Of a DNA stretch of 64,000 bases, positions 8,381 through 15,524 are shown in pieces. The stretch is from Paenibacillus sp. SZ31. GTDB taxonomy: Bacteria > Bacillota > Bacilli > Paenibacillales > Paenibacillaceae. The stretch is taken from the NCBI RefSeq assembly GCF_012912005.1, contig NZ_JABBEA010000005.1, positions 124,001 to 188,000 of the forward strand, written 5' to 3'. Both the position numbers and the translations under genes were made by a program. The notes beneath the pieces are model-generated. The model was not told the DNA's origin, did not search any database, and worked only from the letters and a program-made list of their open reading frames with translations. The number at the start of each line of letters is the position of its first letter. The stretch's first letter is position 1.

Positions 8381-8698
8381 TTAGTCAATATTTGTTTCAG
8401 GCAATGGTCTCAATACCTTGTCGAACAAATCTGCCAACAATGATTCCAACTCATTCAGTTCTCTGCTGTACTCAGGCAGTACTTTATCCTCAATTAATTT
8501 AATGAGCGATTGATATCGAATGTCTTGCTCTCTTGCACGATCCATCATCCCTATTATCATAGCAACATCCAAACCATACGAGACAAAGTATTTATCAATT
8601 GCTGCACGTTTAAGTTGATAATCCTCTATGTGCCATGCCGCCTTCTCACGTGGTGGTAAGTTGTTGTAATCTGACGTGTACACTTCGTTTATTTCCAC
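8381..8698 (-). CDS. small phage-type protein of unknown function (105 aa)
   Basis: Not recognised. A charged, helical protein containing NNLPPREKAAWHIEDYQLKR, a style common in small phage and mobile-element proteins. The GTG at 8698 is taken as the start because GGAGG lies 12 bases upstream. Starts further up (8734) would put this site inside the coding region. It shares a transcription unit with its minus-strand neighbours. Confidence 0.45.
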   Translation of the reverse strand: MEINEVYTSDYNNLPPREKAAWHIEDYQLKRAAIDKYFVSYGLDVAMIIGMMDRAREQDIRYQSLIKLIEDKVLPEYSRELNELESLLADLFDKVLRPLPETNID

Positions 8699-8828
8699 CT
8701 GTTCCGTTAACCTCCATTCTCTTCTGTACATCAAATGAAACTAGGATTTCACAGAGAATATTATGTTCATATAAAGTTGTTATAAGAATTTATCAAGCAC
8801 AAATACAGTACAATGTTTATGTATAGGA

Positions 8829-9257
8829 TCAATTGTGAGATACATTGCTGATAGCCCTGACTACATGAATGTATCTGTTCAGCTTACGTTGTTCGATTAG
8901 ATGTTCAATGGTTACACCATATGTCCTCATACGTTCAACACATATAGGTGAAACCTGTTCTTTAAAGTATTGTGTGAGTGCCTTTACAGGATTGAGTAAA
9001 AACGTATCTTTGAAATTCTCATCGCTCATAGGATTCATTTCAAGCTGTTCACGTCTGAACTGTTTTAATAGAGTAAACACCTGAATAGATGTTGGATAGA
9101 TTGGAACCCTTGCCATGAACTGTTGACGTAATTCCTGAGTTGTCAGAAGTACTTCAATCCCATGAATGATATTCAATGCCTTTTTCGGAACTTCACAAGC
9201 AACATATATCTCATCCAGTGTCCAATCCTGCTTTTGATCAAAATAGTAAATAATCAT
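8829..9257 (-). CDS. protein of unknown function in phage-type operon (142 aa)
   Basis: Not recognised. The start at 9257 (MIIYYFDQKQDWTLDEIY) is chosen for its AAAGGAGTT site; a longer frame to 9329 has none. The N-terminus looks like a small winged or recognition fold (DWTLDEIYVACEVPKKALNII), which could be a helix-turn-helix, but this is weak. No membrane segment. It lies between the ArpU-like gene and two small unknown genes on the same strand. Confidence 0.5.
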   Translation of the reverse strand: MIIYYFDQKQDWTLDEIYVACEVPKKALNIIHGIEVLLTTQELRQQFMARVPIYPTSIQVFTLLKQFRREQLEMNPMSDENFKDTFLLNPVKALTQYFKEQVSPICVERMRTYGVTIEHLIEQRKLNRYIHVVRAISNVSHN

Positions 9258-9410
9258 TGTGATAACTCCTTTCTCATCATGTTGGGAAATCGCTAACCTA
9301 AAGATGCAACAGACTTTAACGCTATCCATGTACCGTTACGTGTACGTATACATAATTGTCGATTGATCAGCTTGCCGTGTTTGTACATCTGTATCTCTCC
9401 CTTCTGACCC

Positions 9411-9428
9411 TGTGGAAAATTTTCCACA
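9411..9428. promoter_or_regulatory. 18-bp perfect palindrome, possible operator
   Basis: TGTGGAAAATTTTCCACA is a perfect palindrome nine bases past the 3' end of the ArpU-like gene, in the gap before the next gene of the run. It has no T tail, so it is not a typical terminator. Confidence 0.4.
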
Positions 9429-9436
9429 CCTGTAAC

Positions 9437-9775
9437 TTATAGTTGTAATATGCCGCGCTCTTGAAATAGAATTGCAAGTTTATAAAATGCAGATGCACGA
9501 ATCTTCATAAAAGTATCCTTTGATATTGGTGGGTCAATCATAAAATTGTAGACTTGATAATCCTTTATGTATTCACTCACCATAAACTTGTGTGTAATCA
9601 AGTCCTTCTCTTCGTCAGCTAATAAGTTCACAGCAGACTCAACATCACGCTGGTATTGCTCTCTATCTGGATTAGAGATAGTACATTTACAAATTACGTA
9701 CTGTTTGAAAATTTCACTCATGACTGAAGATATTGCTTTCACGTCGATTTCAGGCAACACTTTCTTTATTACCAT
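9437..9775 (-). CDS. ArpU-like phage transcriptional regulator (112 aa)
   Basis: The C-terminal two thirds fits the ArpU family of phage regulators, which resemble sigma region 4 and act on late genes: AVNLLADEEKDLITHKFM, then DYQVYNFMIDPPISKDTF, then MKIRASAFYKLAILF, matching the family pattern of E-x-LI..(K/R)Y, VY..L....S..T(Y/F)..IR..A...LA. The start at 9775 is chosen because AAAGGTGTG precedes it at six bases. It is first in a minus-strand run of four small genes and marks the element as phage-derived. Confidence in the family is fair, since it is read from a pattern only. Confidence 0.65.
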   Translation of the reverse strand: MVIKKVLPEIDVKAISSVMSEIFKQYVICKCTISNPDREQYQRDVESAVNLLADEEKDLITHKFMVSEYIKDYQVYNFMIDPPISKDTFMKIRASAFYKLAILFQERGILQL

Positions 9776-10091
9776 ATCAACACACCTTTCTATAATAGGA
9801 TTCACTTTCCGCAGAATTCTGCGTAATGTTTAATATCAGTTGTTACATGCATAATAGTTACAGTACATTGTTGCTTATTTGATTCACTTTTCGAAATCGG
9901 AACTCAAGTTCCAGCATGTTTTTGATGATGAAAAGTTGTAGATAGTGTACAATGTTGTTTAAGGGTATACAATTTTGTATAGGGTATAACCTTTTAAAAT
10001 GGCGACATCGCCACTCTTTTATATGCTTACAGGGTCATAATTAAAATATACTCTTATGGTCATATTTTGTCAACTGTTTGGAGGTAGTACA
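9776..10091. other. divergent control region with palindromes
   Basis: No gene. It separates the minus-strand ArpU-like operon from a plus-strand repressor gene. It contains GGAACT-CA-AGTTCC (9899-9912), TATACAA-TT-TTGTATA (9966-9981) and GGCGA-CA-TCGCC (10001-10012). A TTGTTT (9955) with TATAGG (9978) at 17-base spacing is a possible plus-strand promoter overlapped by the second palindrome, as expected for operator control. Confidence 0.45.
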
Positions 10092-10337
10092 TTGCTTAAA
10101 GTAAAAATGAAACTCAAAGATGTTCTAAAGGAGCGTAATCTTACTCAGAAACAACTAGAATCAATGTCTGGTGTCAATCAGGCTAGAATTTCTAAACTTA
10201 CCAAAGATGATAGGCAAGAGATTAACCTCGATATGCTAATTAAGATAGCCAATGCCTTAAATATCACAGACATATCTGAATTGATCCAGTTTGAAGAAGT
10301 ATCAGATACAGATGAACATGAGCCTACATCGCAATGA
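10092..10337 (+). CDS. Cro/C1-type helix-turn-helix regulator (81 aa)
   Basis: Small XRE-family DNA-binding protein. The helix-turn-helix covers about residues 6-45, with recognition pattern NLTQKQLESMSGVNQARISK and the usual second half IANALNITDISELI. A short acidic tail follows. The TTG at 10092 is taken as the start because TTGGAGG lies seven bases before it; the longer frame to 10056 is unsupported. It lies divergently from the ArpU-like operon and upstream of a second repressor, as expected for a prophage lysis/lysogeny switch. Confidence 0.8.
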   Translation: MLKVKMKLKDVLKERNLTQKQLESMSGVNQARISKLTKDDRQEINLDMLIKIANALNITDISELIQFEEVSDTDEHEPTSQ

Positions 10338-10351
10338 TGTGGGTTTTTTTA
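10323..10351 (+). terminator. intrinsic terminator
   Basis: An eight-pair stem (CCTACATC with GATGTGGG) and a T7 run at the end of the small Cro/C1 gene; its 5' arm lies within the last codons. Confidence 0.8.
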
Positions 10352-10366
10352 TTTGTACACGCACCC

Positions 10367-10472
10367 ACACTCAACATTATTAAAAAACGCTAAACTTATT
10401 TGATAAATTCATTAAAACATATTTAGTGAACACCGTCAATTATTTTTAATGAACACTAATAATATTGAGTGT
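10367..10472. promoter_or_regulatory. long-spaced inverted repeat upstream of repressor gene
   Basis: ACACTCAACATTATTA (10367-10382) and TAATAATATTGAGTGT (10457-10472) are inverted copies with one mismatch in 16, separated by 74 bases. Between them lie two direct copies of TGAACAC (in TTAGTGAACACCG and AATGAACACTAA). The pair sits 65 bases upstream of the repressor start, a plausible two-site operator for a dimeric repressor that loops DNA. Confidence 0.5.
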
Positions 10473-10537
10473 AATCCGTATAAATTCCTAAGATATTAGT
10501 ATATAATATGATCAAACGTATTTGAGAGGGATCGATT

Positions 10538-10996
10538 ATGAATACATTAGGCGAGAGAGTTAAAAAGTTGAGGAATGAGCAGAACCTTTCAATGGAAGCT
10601 TTAGCAAATAGGCTTCAAGTTGCCACATATGACAATGAAACTGGAGAGTTTGTTTCTTTTAAGAAATCTAAGAGTGCCACTATTTCAAATATTGAAAACA
10701 ATAAGAATAGACCTTCAGTGGACTTGGCTCTTGCTATCGCTGATTACTTTAAAGTGTCAATTGAATGGTTGATTAGAGGAGACATTGAACAATCTAAAGG
10801 AATTGAACTCATTTCTGCTTATAGGGAGCTTACAGCAGAAGAAGAAAAAGAACTGCCAAATCTACTTCGACATGATAAGGAAATAACTGCTGCGGCGCTG
10901 AGATTAGTAAAGACACATATGGATTCTTTGATGAAAGACATCACTATCTCATTTAAAGAGAGCTTACGCAACAACATTAAGAAGGACTCTGAATAA
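10538..10996 (+). CDS. Cro/C1-type repressor (152 aa)
   Basis: XRE-family regulator. It has an N-terminal helix-turn-helix (about residues 6-70, RVKKLRNEQNLSMEALANRL and SATISNIENNKNRPSVDLAL) interrupted by a loop of about 15 residues (ATYDNETGEFVSFKK) between the second and third helices. A helical C-terminal region (residues 85-150) may be used for dimerisation. There is no LexA-type peptidase domain, so it is not a self-cleaving repressor. GAGAGGG precedes the ATG. An upstream inverted repeat may be its operator. It is probably the phage or element immunity regulator together with the MrpR-like protein. Confidence 0.8.
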   Translation: MNTLGERVKKLRNEQNLSMEALANRLQVATYDNETGEFVSFKKSKSATISNIENNKNRPSVDLALAIADYFKVSIEWLIRGDIEQSKGIELISAYRELTAEEEKELPNLLRHDKEITAAALRLVKTHMDSLMKDITISFKESLRNNIKKDSE

Positions 10997-11008
10997 GGGT
11001 CTTTTTTT
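10982..11008 (+). terminator. intrinsic terminator
   Basis: Stem AAGGACTC with GGGTCTTT (two G-U pairs) followed by T residues, overlapping the end of the repressor gene. Confidence 0.6.
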
Positions 11009-11133
11009 ATTTGCCTATCTACCCAATTACATATGCGGATTAGCCTCGCGAAGCCACCTGTAAATACTGTGTATACCTGTCTAAAGTCTAAATTATAATA
11101 GTACTTATTACGGGTGATTTTCTCCAAGAGGAT

Positions 11134-11210
11134 TTCCCTGTGTATGTTGGATAATTTCCCTATACATCTTGGATAAATTCCCTGTCTATCTTGGATGATT
11201 TCCCTGTAGG
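11134..11210 (+). repeat. 22-bp direct repeats (iteron-like), 3.5 copies
   Basis: TTCCCTG/TTCCCTA begins at 11134, 11156, 11178 and 11200, an exact 22-base period. The units share TTCCCT....TAT.TTGGAT; the last copy is cut after TTCCCTGTAGG. A spacing of two helical turns puts each unit on the same DNA face, as in replication iterons or operator arrays. No replication initiator is recognisable nearby, so an operator or recombination-enhancer role is as likely. Confidence 0.75.
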
Positions 11211-11226
11211 AGATTCAGTGTTCTAA

Positions 11227-11743
11227 TTACGCGAAATGCGTAAATAAGGATACCCTTATCTGCTCCCGGAAAACTTTCCGTAAGCACAATTAGGTTAAAG
11301 GTTCCCTGAAATTTTCGTGGAATAACCCTCAAATTTGAGGATCAGATATGTGCACATTGAGTACACAGTTAAACTTGTCAAATTGGTCATATGGGTGAAA
11401 TTTAAAGTAGTTGATACATATGGACTTATTCGTGAAACCACGAAAAACTATTACCAATAGGTGATCGTCAAATTGACGAGAGGCTTCCACGAAAATTTCG
11501 GGTAACCTTGACTGTTACGGGAATTCTGTATTGCTACAATTCACGGCTCAACTTTGAGCGGTCAAAACGTCATATTGAAATGTCGCGTATATTTGGGAAG
11601 GATTGAATTAGACACCTCCTTTGATAAGTGCTAACCGAGTTGATTAGGAGCCAAATCGAACATCGATGTTCGATATAACGATATTCCGATTCAGAAGGTT
11701 AGAATGGTTATGAGTTTTGCATAGACTTTTCCGAGAAATCTCG
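11227..11743. repeat. noncoding block dense in short perfect palindromes
   Basis: This block contains at least twelve short inverted repeats of unrelated sequence but similar build (5-10 base arms, 0-5 base centre). Examples: TTACGC/GCGTAA (11227), ATAAGG/CCTTAT (11244), CGGAAA/TTTCCG (11267), CCTCAAATTTGAGG (11327), TTCGTG/CACGAA (11429), CTATT/AATAG (11448), CGTCAA/TTGACG (11466), CGAAA/TTTCG (11490), GTAAC/GTTAC (11502), GCTCAA/TTGAGC (11546), a 20-bp palindrome (11655-11674) and CGAGA/TCTCG (11732). No gene is seen between 11009 and 11838. Confidence 0.7.
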
Positions 11744-11799
11744 ATTAACTGTTCCTCCTTATTAAAAGGGGACGAAATTTCATCCTGAACGGACAACAC

Positions 11800-11825
11800 A
11801 AAAAAAGGTTGACGCAATGTCAACC
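11800..11825 (-). terminator. intrinsic terminator
   Basis: Minus-strand stem GGTTGAC / GTCAACC with a five-base loop and T7 tail, directly downstream of the MrpR-like gene. Confidence 0.85.
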
Positions 11826-11838
11826 CCAATAGCCTACC

Positions 11839-12849
11839 CTATCCTATACCGTATATTGAGTTTAAATTCTCCATATTCAGAAAGCCAACTTTAAATCTTG
11901 AATAGGCGTACGAACCATCTGGCTGCTTGCCTACGTTATAATGCTCACAGATCGTATAGTATTCCTCTCTCTCCAGTTTTCCATGCTTAACATACAAGTC
12001 CCTTGCCATTTTAAGCATTCCACTATTTCTAAGGTTAGTAACAGTCAATAGCGGTAAACTGTGCCACTCAGCTATCTTACTAAGTCTAGACTGTACCAAG
12101 TATTTAGATGCTGGTTCATCTGTTCCTTGCTTAATACTAGAATTAACAGCAGATCTAATTATATAGTCATTATCAATCAATTCATTGGAATCGCTTTTGA
12201 TATGTGCTTTGAGAACACCATTATTTTTGATGTACTTCTCTTCTCTATTCGCTATTCTTAGAATGTTATACAGAAAATTTGATATAGATATCTCTCTGCT
12301 TTCTCGACCTTTACGAGTATCATCATAAAGCGTTATTTTAAATTCATCCTCTGATCCAGTTATGTGTTCCATCTTCATATTAAGCAATTCACTGTTAGCC
12401 TTACCCATTATCCCCTCAAATAGTGACTGTACAATTAGTTTGTCTTGAAAATTTAAGCATCCATCTACAACATTCCCAATGTCTTCTTCACTGAACAGTA
12501 CTGCTCTGCTATCATCTACAAACTGGATGTAAAAGTCATCTCCATAAACAGCGTCAAGTGGATTAATATTGTCCTTACGCAAATCTTGTTCTATCGCCCA
12601 TCGAATATAGTTCTGTATAATGCTTCCTGTAGTTTTAACAGTAGCAAGTTTAGTGGATTCTAACAGAAGTAGTACCTGTTTGATTTCATTTAGATTAAAA
12701 TCATATAAGTCCATTTCTAACCGTTTTTCAATAGCTGATGCTCTACGAAGCACTCTAGAGTATGCTTCTTTTGTATTCACATTCTGTCTTTGCAGAAATC
12801 GCTCTTTTTGTGACTCATTGTAAAGATTATCATCGTATATCTTTTTCAC
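11839..12849 (-). CDS. tyrosine-recombinase-fold protein, MrpR/YopR-like repressor (336 aa)
   Basis: It has an N-terminal core-binding-like helical domain (about residues 15-115, with RFLQRQNVNTKEAYSRVL and EKRLEMDLYDFNLNEIKQ) and a C-terminal domain with the tyrosine-recombinase layout. The catalytic pattern is degraded: the segment matching G-(L/M)-R-x-S-E-L reads GKANSELLNMK, so arginine I is missing, and the HxLRH box reads TNLRNSGMLK, keeping one Arg but losing both His. This fits the SPbeta MrpR (YopR) family, recombinase-fold proteins that act as phage repressors, better than an integrase. The downstream partner of the 443-aa gene (2-base gap) matches the yopQ-yopR arrangement as I recall it. 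Confidence 0.65.
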   Translation of the reverse strand: MKKIYDDNLYNESQKERFLQRQNVNTKEAYSRVLRRASAIEKRLEMDLYDFNLNEIKQVLLLLESTKLATVKTTGSIIQNYIRWAIEQDLRKDNINPLDAVYGDDFYIQFVDDSRAVLFSEEDIGNVVDGCLNFQDKLIVQSLFEGIMGKANSELLNMKMEHITGSEDEFKITLYDDTRKGRESREISISNFLYNILRIANREEKYIKNNGVLKAHIKSDSNELIDNDYIIRSAVNSSIKQGTDEPASKYLVQSRLSKIAEWHSLPLLTVTNLRNSGMLKMARDLYVKHGKLEREEYYTICEHYNVGKQPDGSYAYSRFKVGFLNMENLNSIYGIG

Positions 12850-12851
12850 TG

Positions 12852-14183
12852 TTATTCCCCTCTGAGTGTAGAGTCAAAGTGATTAATTATTTGATTTCGG
12901 ATACGTTTGTTTCCTGTGAGTGATTTCTTAGCATTGAGAAGTAGTTCAAGTTCTTTATAGTCAAAAATAATACTGTTCACATATTTTTCTATCTCATCTA
13001 AGCCTATATCATGATCTTTCATGAACTTTGAAAGTACAATGTATCCTATAAACATCAATGGATGGCTCATAATTGGAGTTTTACGCTTATTAGCGTCAAT
13101 TGAAAACTCATCTGGATAACTGCCAACCAAATAAGTAAAGAAATCATTGAGATAATTTGAAGTTTTAATAACGTCTAACTGTCTGTCAAAATGATACATG
13201 CGATCAATTGAGTAACTCATGATATCAAAGGTGGTCAACTCTCCAGCCAATTCATTTACGGTCGTTGCTGAAGCAATATGTTTCCCTATCTCTGACTTTC
13301 TTTGTAGAATGGCAACTACCTTGTCAGACATTCTTTCCTGTGCAAGCTCATCTCTTCTTTCTTTCTTCAACACGTTAATTGTATTGATCTGTCCAAAATA
13401 TTTCTGAGCTGTCTCATGGTCATATGACCTAATGGAGAGTATCATGTCTAAATCTAAATTAGGATTCATCTGTAATGCTGCTACAGCACCCTGTAAGCGG
13501 TGGAAGCCATCTAATATAGATATAATTGCCCCATCGTTAATAGTTAGCGTTCTAGAGTCCTCATGGTACGTCACAGGATCAACTTCTGTAGAATATACGT
13601 TTAGTGTAATCATATCCTCAAAGTAGTGATTATCAGCCATTTTAGTTGCAATCCTCTTAACACTTGTCTTATTGACAATTGGTGTTTTGACTACTCCTCC
13701 AGACTGATTAACTGTATATTTAGCACCACGTTGAGTTTCGTAATCGTACACAATCAATTGGCTTTCAGACATTTTCACTAAATCTGCAATCGCAATCTTG
13801 GTTATGTAGCTGTCAAATTTAAGCATGGTAGTGTCTGAGAATGAAATAGGTAATTCCTTTCTTTTCTGAACAATTGATTTAAGGTTATCCTGAGCATCTC
13901 TAATCTCACGTTTACCGAAAAGTTGATTTGGATCTAATTGTTCATTACCTGTCACACTAAATAAAGCTTGGCATACACCGTACAATATTGAAGCGTCAAT
14001 TTGTGTGATGTATTGTGCAACGTACTCTTCTTTTTTCAGAAGTGAGTCAATTACCTCTACAGGAATATTTAGTTCAATGAGTTGATACTTGAATTGATAC
14101 TTGAGACTCTTAGAGGTGCTTAATCCTTTGAGTTGAGTATTAATTAAATGCTCAATATCTGATCTATCTATCTTCATGTACAT
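12852..14183 (-). CDS. DGQHR-type protein, YopQ-like (443 aa)
   Basis: A large intracellular protein with the motif ILDGFHRLQGAVAAL (about residues 224-238), the DGQHR signature of DndB/DGQHR-domain and related ParB-like proteins. It is followed by SYDHETAQKYFGQINT, as in that family (x-AxxxFxxIN). The N-terminal 100 residues are helical, and the C-terminal part (300-443) is helical and unrecognised. AAGGAGCTA precedes two possible ATG starts two codons apart. It is coupled to the MrpR-like gene. In SPbeta, yopQ lies next to yopR in the lysogeny operon, so a lysogeny-management role is inferred. DNA-modification-linked repression is an alternative. Confidence 0.6.
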   Translation of the reverse strand: MYMKIDRSDIEHLINTQLKGLSTSKSLKYQFKYQLIELNIPVEVIDSLLKKEEYVAQYITQIDASILYGVCQALFSVTGNEQLDPNQLFGKREIRDAQDNLKSIVQKRKELPISFSDTTMLKFDSYITKIAIADLVKMSESQLIVYDYETQRGAKYTVNQSGGVVKTPIVNKTSVKRIATKMADNHYFEDMITLNVYSTEVDPVTYHEDSRTLTINDGAIISILDGFHRLQGAVAALQMNPNLDLDMILSIRSYDHETAQKYFGQINTINVLKKERRDELAQERMSDKVVAILQRKSEIGKHIASATTVNELAGELTTFDIMSYSIDRMYHFDRQLDVIKTSNYLNDFFTYLVGSYPDEFSIDANKRKTPIMSHPLMFIGYIVLSKFMKDHDIGLDEIEKYVNSIIFDYKELELLLNAKKSLTGNKRIRNQIINHFDSTLRGE

Positions 14184-14219
14184 TAGCTCCTTCCATACAT
14201 ATAGTATGGTATCACAATT

Positions 14220-14410
14220 ACACTAAAATAACATTGTACAGATAAAGTTTTGCGATTCAATTGATGACACTGTTTCAATGAACATTGCACTTCCGAAATT
14301 CGGAACTCGTTCTTAAAGTTAGGGTGTCACCAAGTGACACGATTATATGTAGCTAGGATTGGCTGTGGTGGAGTCTTGAAAGTTGAGCGACCAATGGTCG
14401 GGCAAAACAA
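14220..14410. other. noncoding stretch with short palindromes
   Basis: No gene. It contains TTCCGAA-A-TTCGGAA (14291-14305), GTGTCAC-CAA-GTGACAC (14324-14340) and CGACC-AAT-GGTCG (14388-14400), the same style as the 11.2-11.7 kb block. Confidence 0.6.
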
Positions 14411-14413
14411 AAA

Positions 14414-14432
14414 ACAGCCGTATGAGGGCTGT
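14414..14432 (-). terminator. intrinsic terminator
   Basis: Stem ACAGCC / GGCTGT, followed on the minus strand by six T, downstream of the zinc-ribbon gene. Confidence 0.8.
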
Positions 14433-14447
14433 CTAGGCTGTATGGTA

Positions 14448-14717
14448 CTATGCATTTCTGTATCTTTGATTGGTACGATCTAATTTATAATCAGTCAGCA
14501 CATATTTAGAGTAAATACCCTGTCTCATGCATTCACCACAATATGATCCGACTTCAGTTTGGCTTAAACGAATGTTTTTTTGACATCTGCTGCAACTGCA
14601 CTTCAGAAGTCCATTTCTCAGCTCATCATACTTCTTAACAAGAGCTAATGTCTTCCCATTAGTGTAGCCTTCTTTAACCCGTTGCTTTTTACGATGATTG
14701 TTTGGTTTAAACCTCAC
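14448..14717 (-). CDS. small zinc-ribbon protein of unknown function (89 aa)
   Basis: Basic N-terminus (RFKPNNHRKKQRVKEGYTNG) followed by a four-cysteine ribbon: CSCSRC with CxxC spacing (about residues 38-43) and YCGEC (about 60-64). It probably binds one zinc ion and nucleic acid. AAGGAG lies 12 bases before GTG 14717, which is taken as the start; the TTG at 14729 sits directly on that site. Family not recognised; small zinc ribbons of this type are common in Bacillales phages. Confidence 0.55.
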   Translation of the reverse strand: MRFKPNNHRKKQRVKEGYTNGKTLALVKKYDELRNGLLKCSCSRCQKNIRLSQTEVGSYCGECMRQGIYSKYVLTDYKLDRTNQRYRNA

Positions 14718-14803
14718 TAAAAGAACCAACTCCTTACATTTTGATTCTTTCTATCGTAACACATTTCGACATAATACCCCAAGTTTTTACATCACAAACA
14801 AAA

Positions 14804-14826
14804 TAAAAAAAGCCCACTAAGGGGCT
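14804..14826 (-). terminator. intrinsic terminator
   Basis: Minus-strand stem AGCCC / GGGCT with a T7 tail. It overlaps the stop codon of the small membrane protein gene. Confidence 0.8.
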
Positions 14827-15035
14827 GTATTTGAGAAGTCAGGTTTAAAGTATCCAGCATCGACCATCCAGTTTGTCCAAATTGATTCAGTCAGATCGGC
14901 TAGGCCATTCCATGCTATTAGAGTTAGTTCACTGAAACTTGGAATGTACTTGTAAAGTATAATTGCAATTGCTGCGACTCCAAGTATGAATAGGTATTTA
15001 ATTACATCCAATTTTATTGCGCGTATGGTGTTCAT
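14817..15035 (-). CDS. small single-span membrane protein at element edge (72 aa)
   Basis: The same frame as the interrupted gerE runs through here, but the functional gene probably starts locally: AAGGAG lies at 15034-15039, overlapping ATG 15035, and a TATAAT-like box lies about 30 bases further up (near 15060). The protein has one membrane segment (IKYLFILGVAAIAIILYKYI, about residues 13-32) and an acidic outer part. Similar small membrane proteins are common at phage ends. The AAGGAG is better spaced for the ATA codon at residue 4, so the exact start is uncertain. Confidence 0.45.
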   Translation of the reverse strand: MNTIRAIKLDVIKYLFILGVAAIAIILYKYIPSFSELTLIAWNGLADLTESIWTNWMVDAGYFKPDFSNTAP

Positions 15036-15125
15036 CTCCTTGTTATTTATAGGGATATTATACCATGTATGAGAACTCACCTTCCACTTCACCCCGAGTA
15101 ACGTATAATTATGATTAATTTCAAA

Positions 15126-15281
15126 CTGCATCACATTCGAAATATGGTTACGCACCGTTTTCTCGCTGATGAATAACTGCCCTGCGATGTCACGCGTTGT
15201 TTTGTCTTGAACCAGTAATTCGAATACTTCGCGTTCACGGTGGGTCAACAAAAATTTGCTTTTATGATCGATACCCTTCAA
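15126..15281 (-). pseudogene. gerE: gerE, 5' portion, interrupted by the mobile element
   Basis: GerE is a small LuxR-type regulator that acts with sigma-K late in sporulation on coat genes. The 52 codons here (LTHREREVFELLVQDKTT, then FISEKTVRNHISNVMQ) follow B. subtilis GerE closely through the recognition helix. The expected continuation (KLGVKGRSQ...) is missing. At 15126 the reading frame passes into unrelated AT-rich sequence and continues 102 codons. The start is TTG after AAGGAGGGGTG. About 22 C-terminal codons should lie at the other end of the element, beyond the left edge. Whether excision restores the gene during sporulation cannot be seen here. Confidence 0.8.
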
Positions 15282-15524
15282 TGTTCACCCCTCCTTGCTC
15301 GGGTTGTGTTGGTGTAACAAGGTTAAGGGGATACAGTCAACTCATCTTATGTCAGGTCAAGGGCGTTGGTTCAGTTTTATAAGAAAAATGGGCAGTAAAC
15401 ATGTGATTCATTGTCCAGAGTAAACGTATGCATTTCTATATGTATTGGATCATGTAAAACAAACATGCCCCTGCAGCGGATGTTGCCATCCGCGCAAAGG
15501 CACACTTGTTCATGTCTTAAAAAA
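15282..15524. other. noncoding region between gerE and the YhcN-like gene
   Basis: It contains the gerE leader and, at 15477-15495, a hairpin with GCGGATG / CATCCGC arms but no T tail. No gene seen. Confidence 0.45.

Noticed and set aside
11134..11210. 22-bp repeats considered as a CRISPR array
   Set aside because: The units follow each other without unique spacers of 30 bases or more, and no cas gene is present.
11655..11674. 20-bp palindrome containing CGAAC and GTTCG considered as a LexA/DinR box
   Set aside because: The Bacillus LexA box has four bases between CGAAC and GTTC; here there are six, so the match fails.
11644..11829. 61-codon minus-strand frame
   Set aside because: Starts inside the terminator of the MrpR-like gene and runs over the palindromes; no ribosome binding site.
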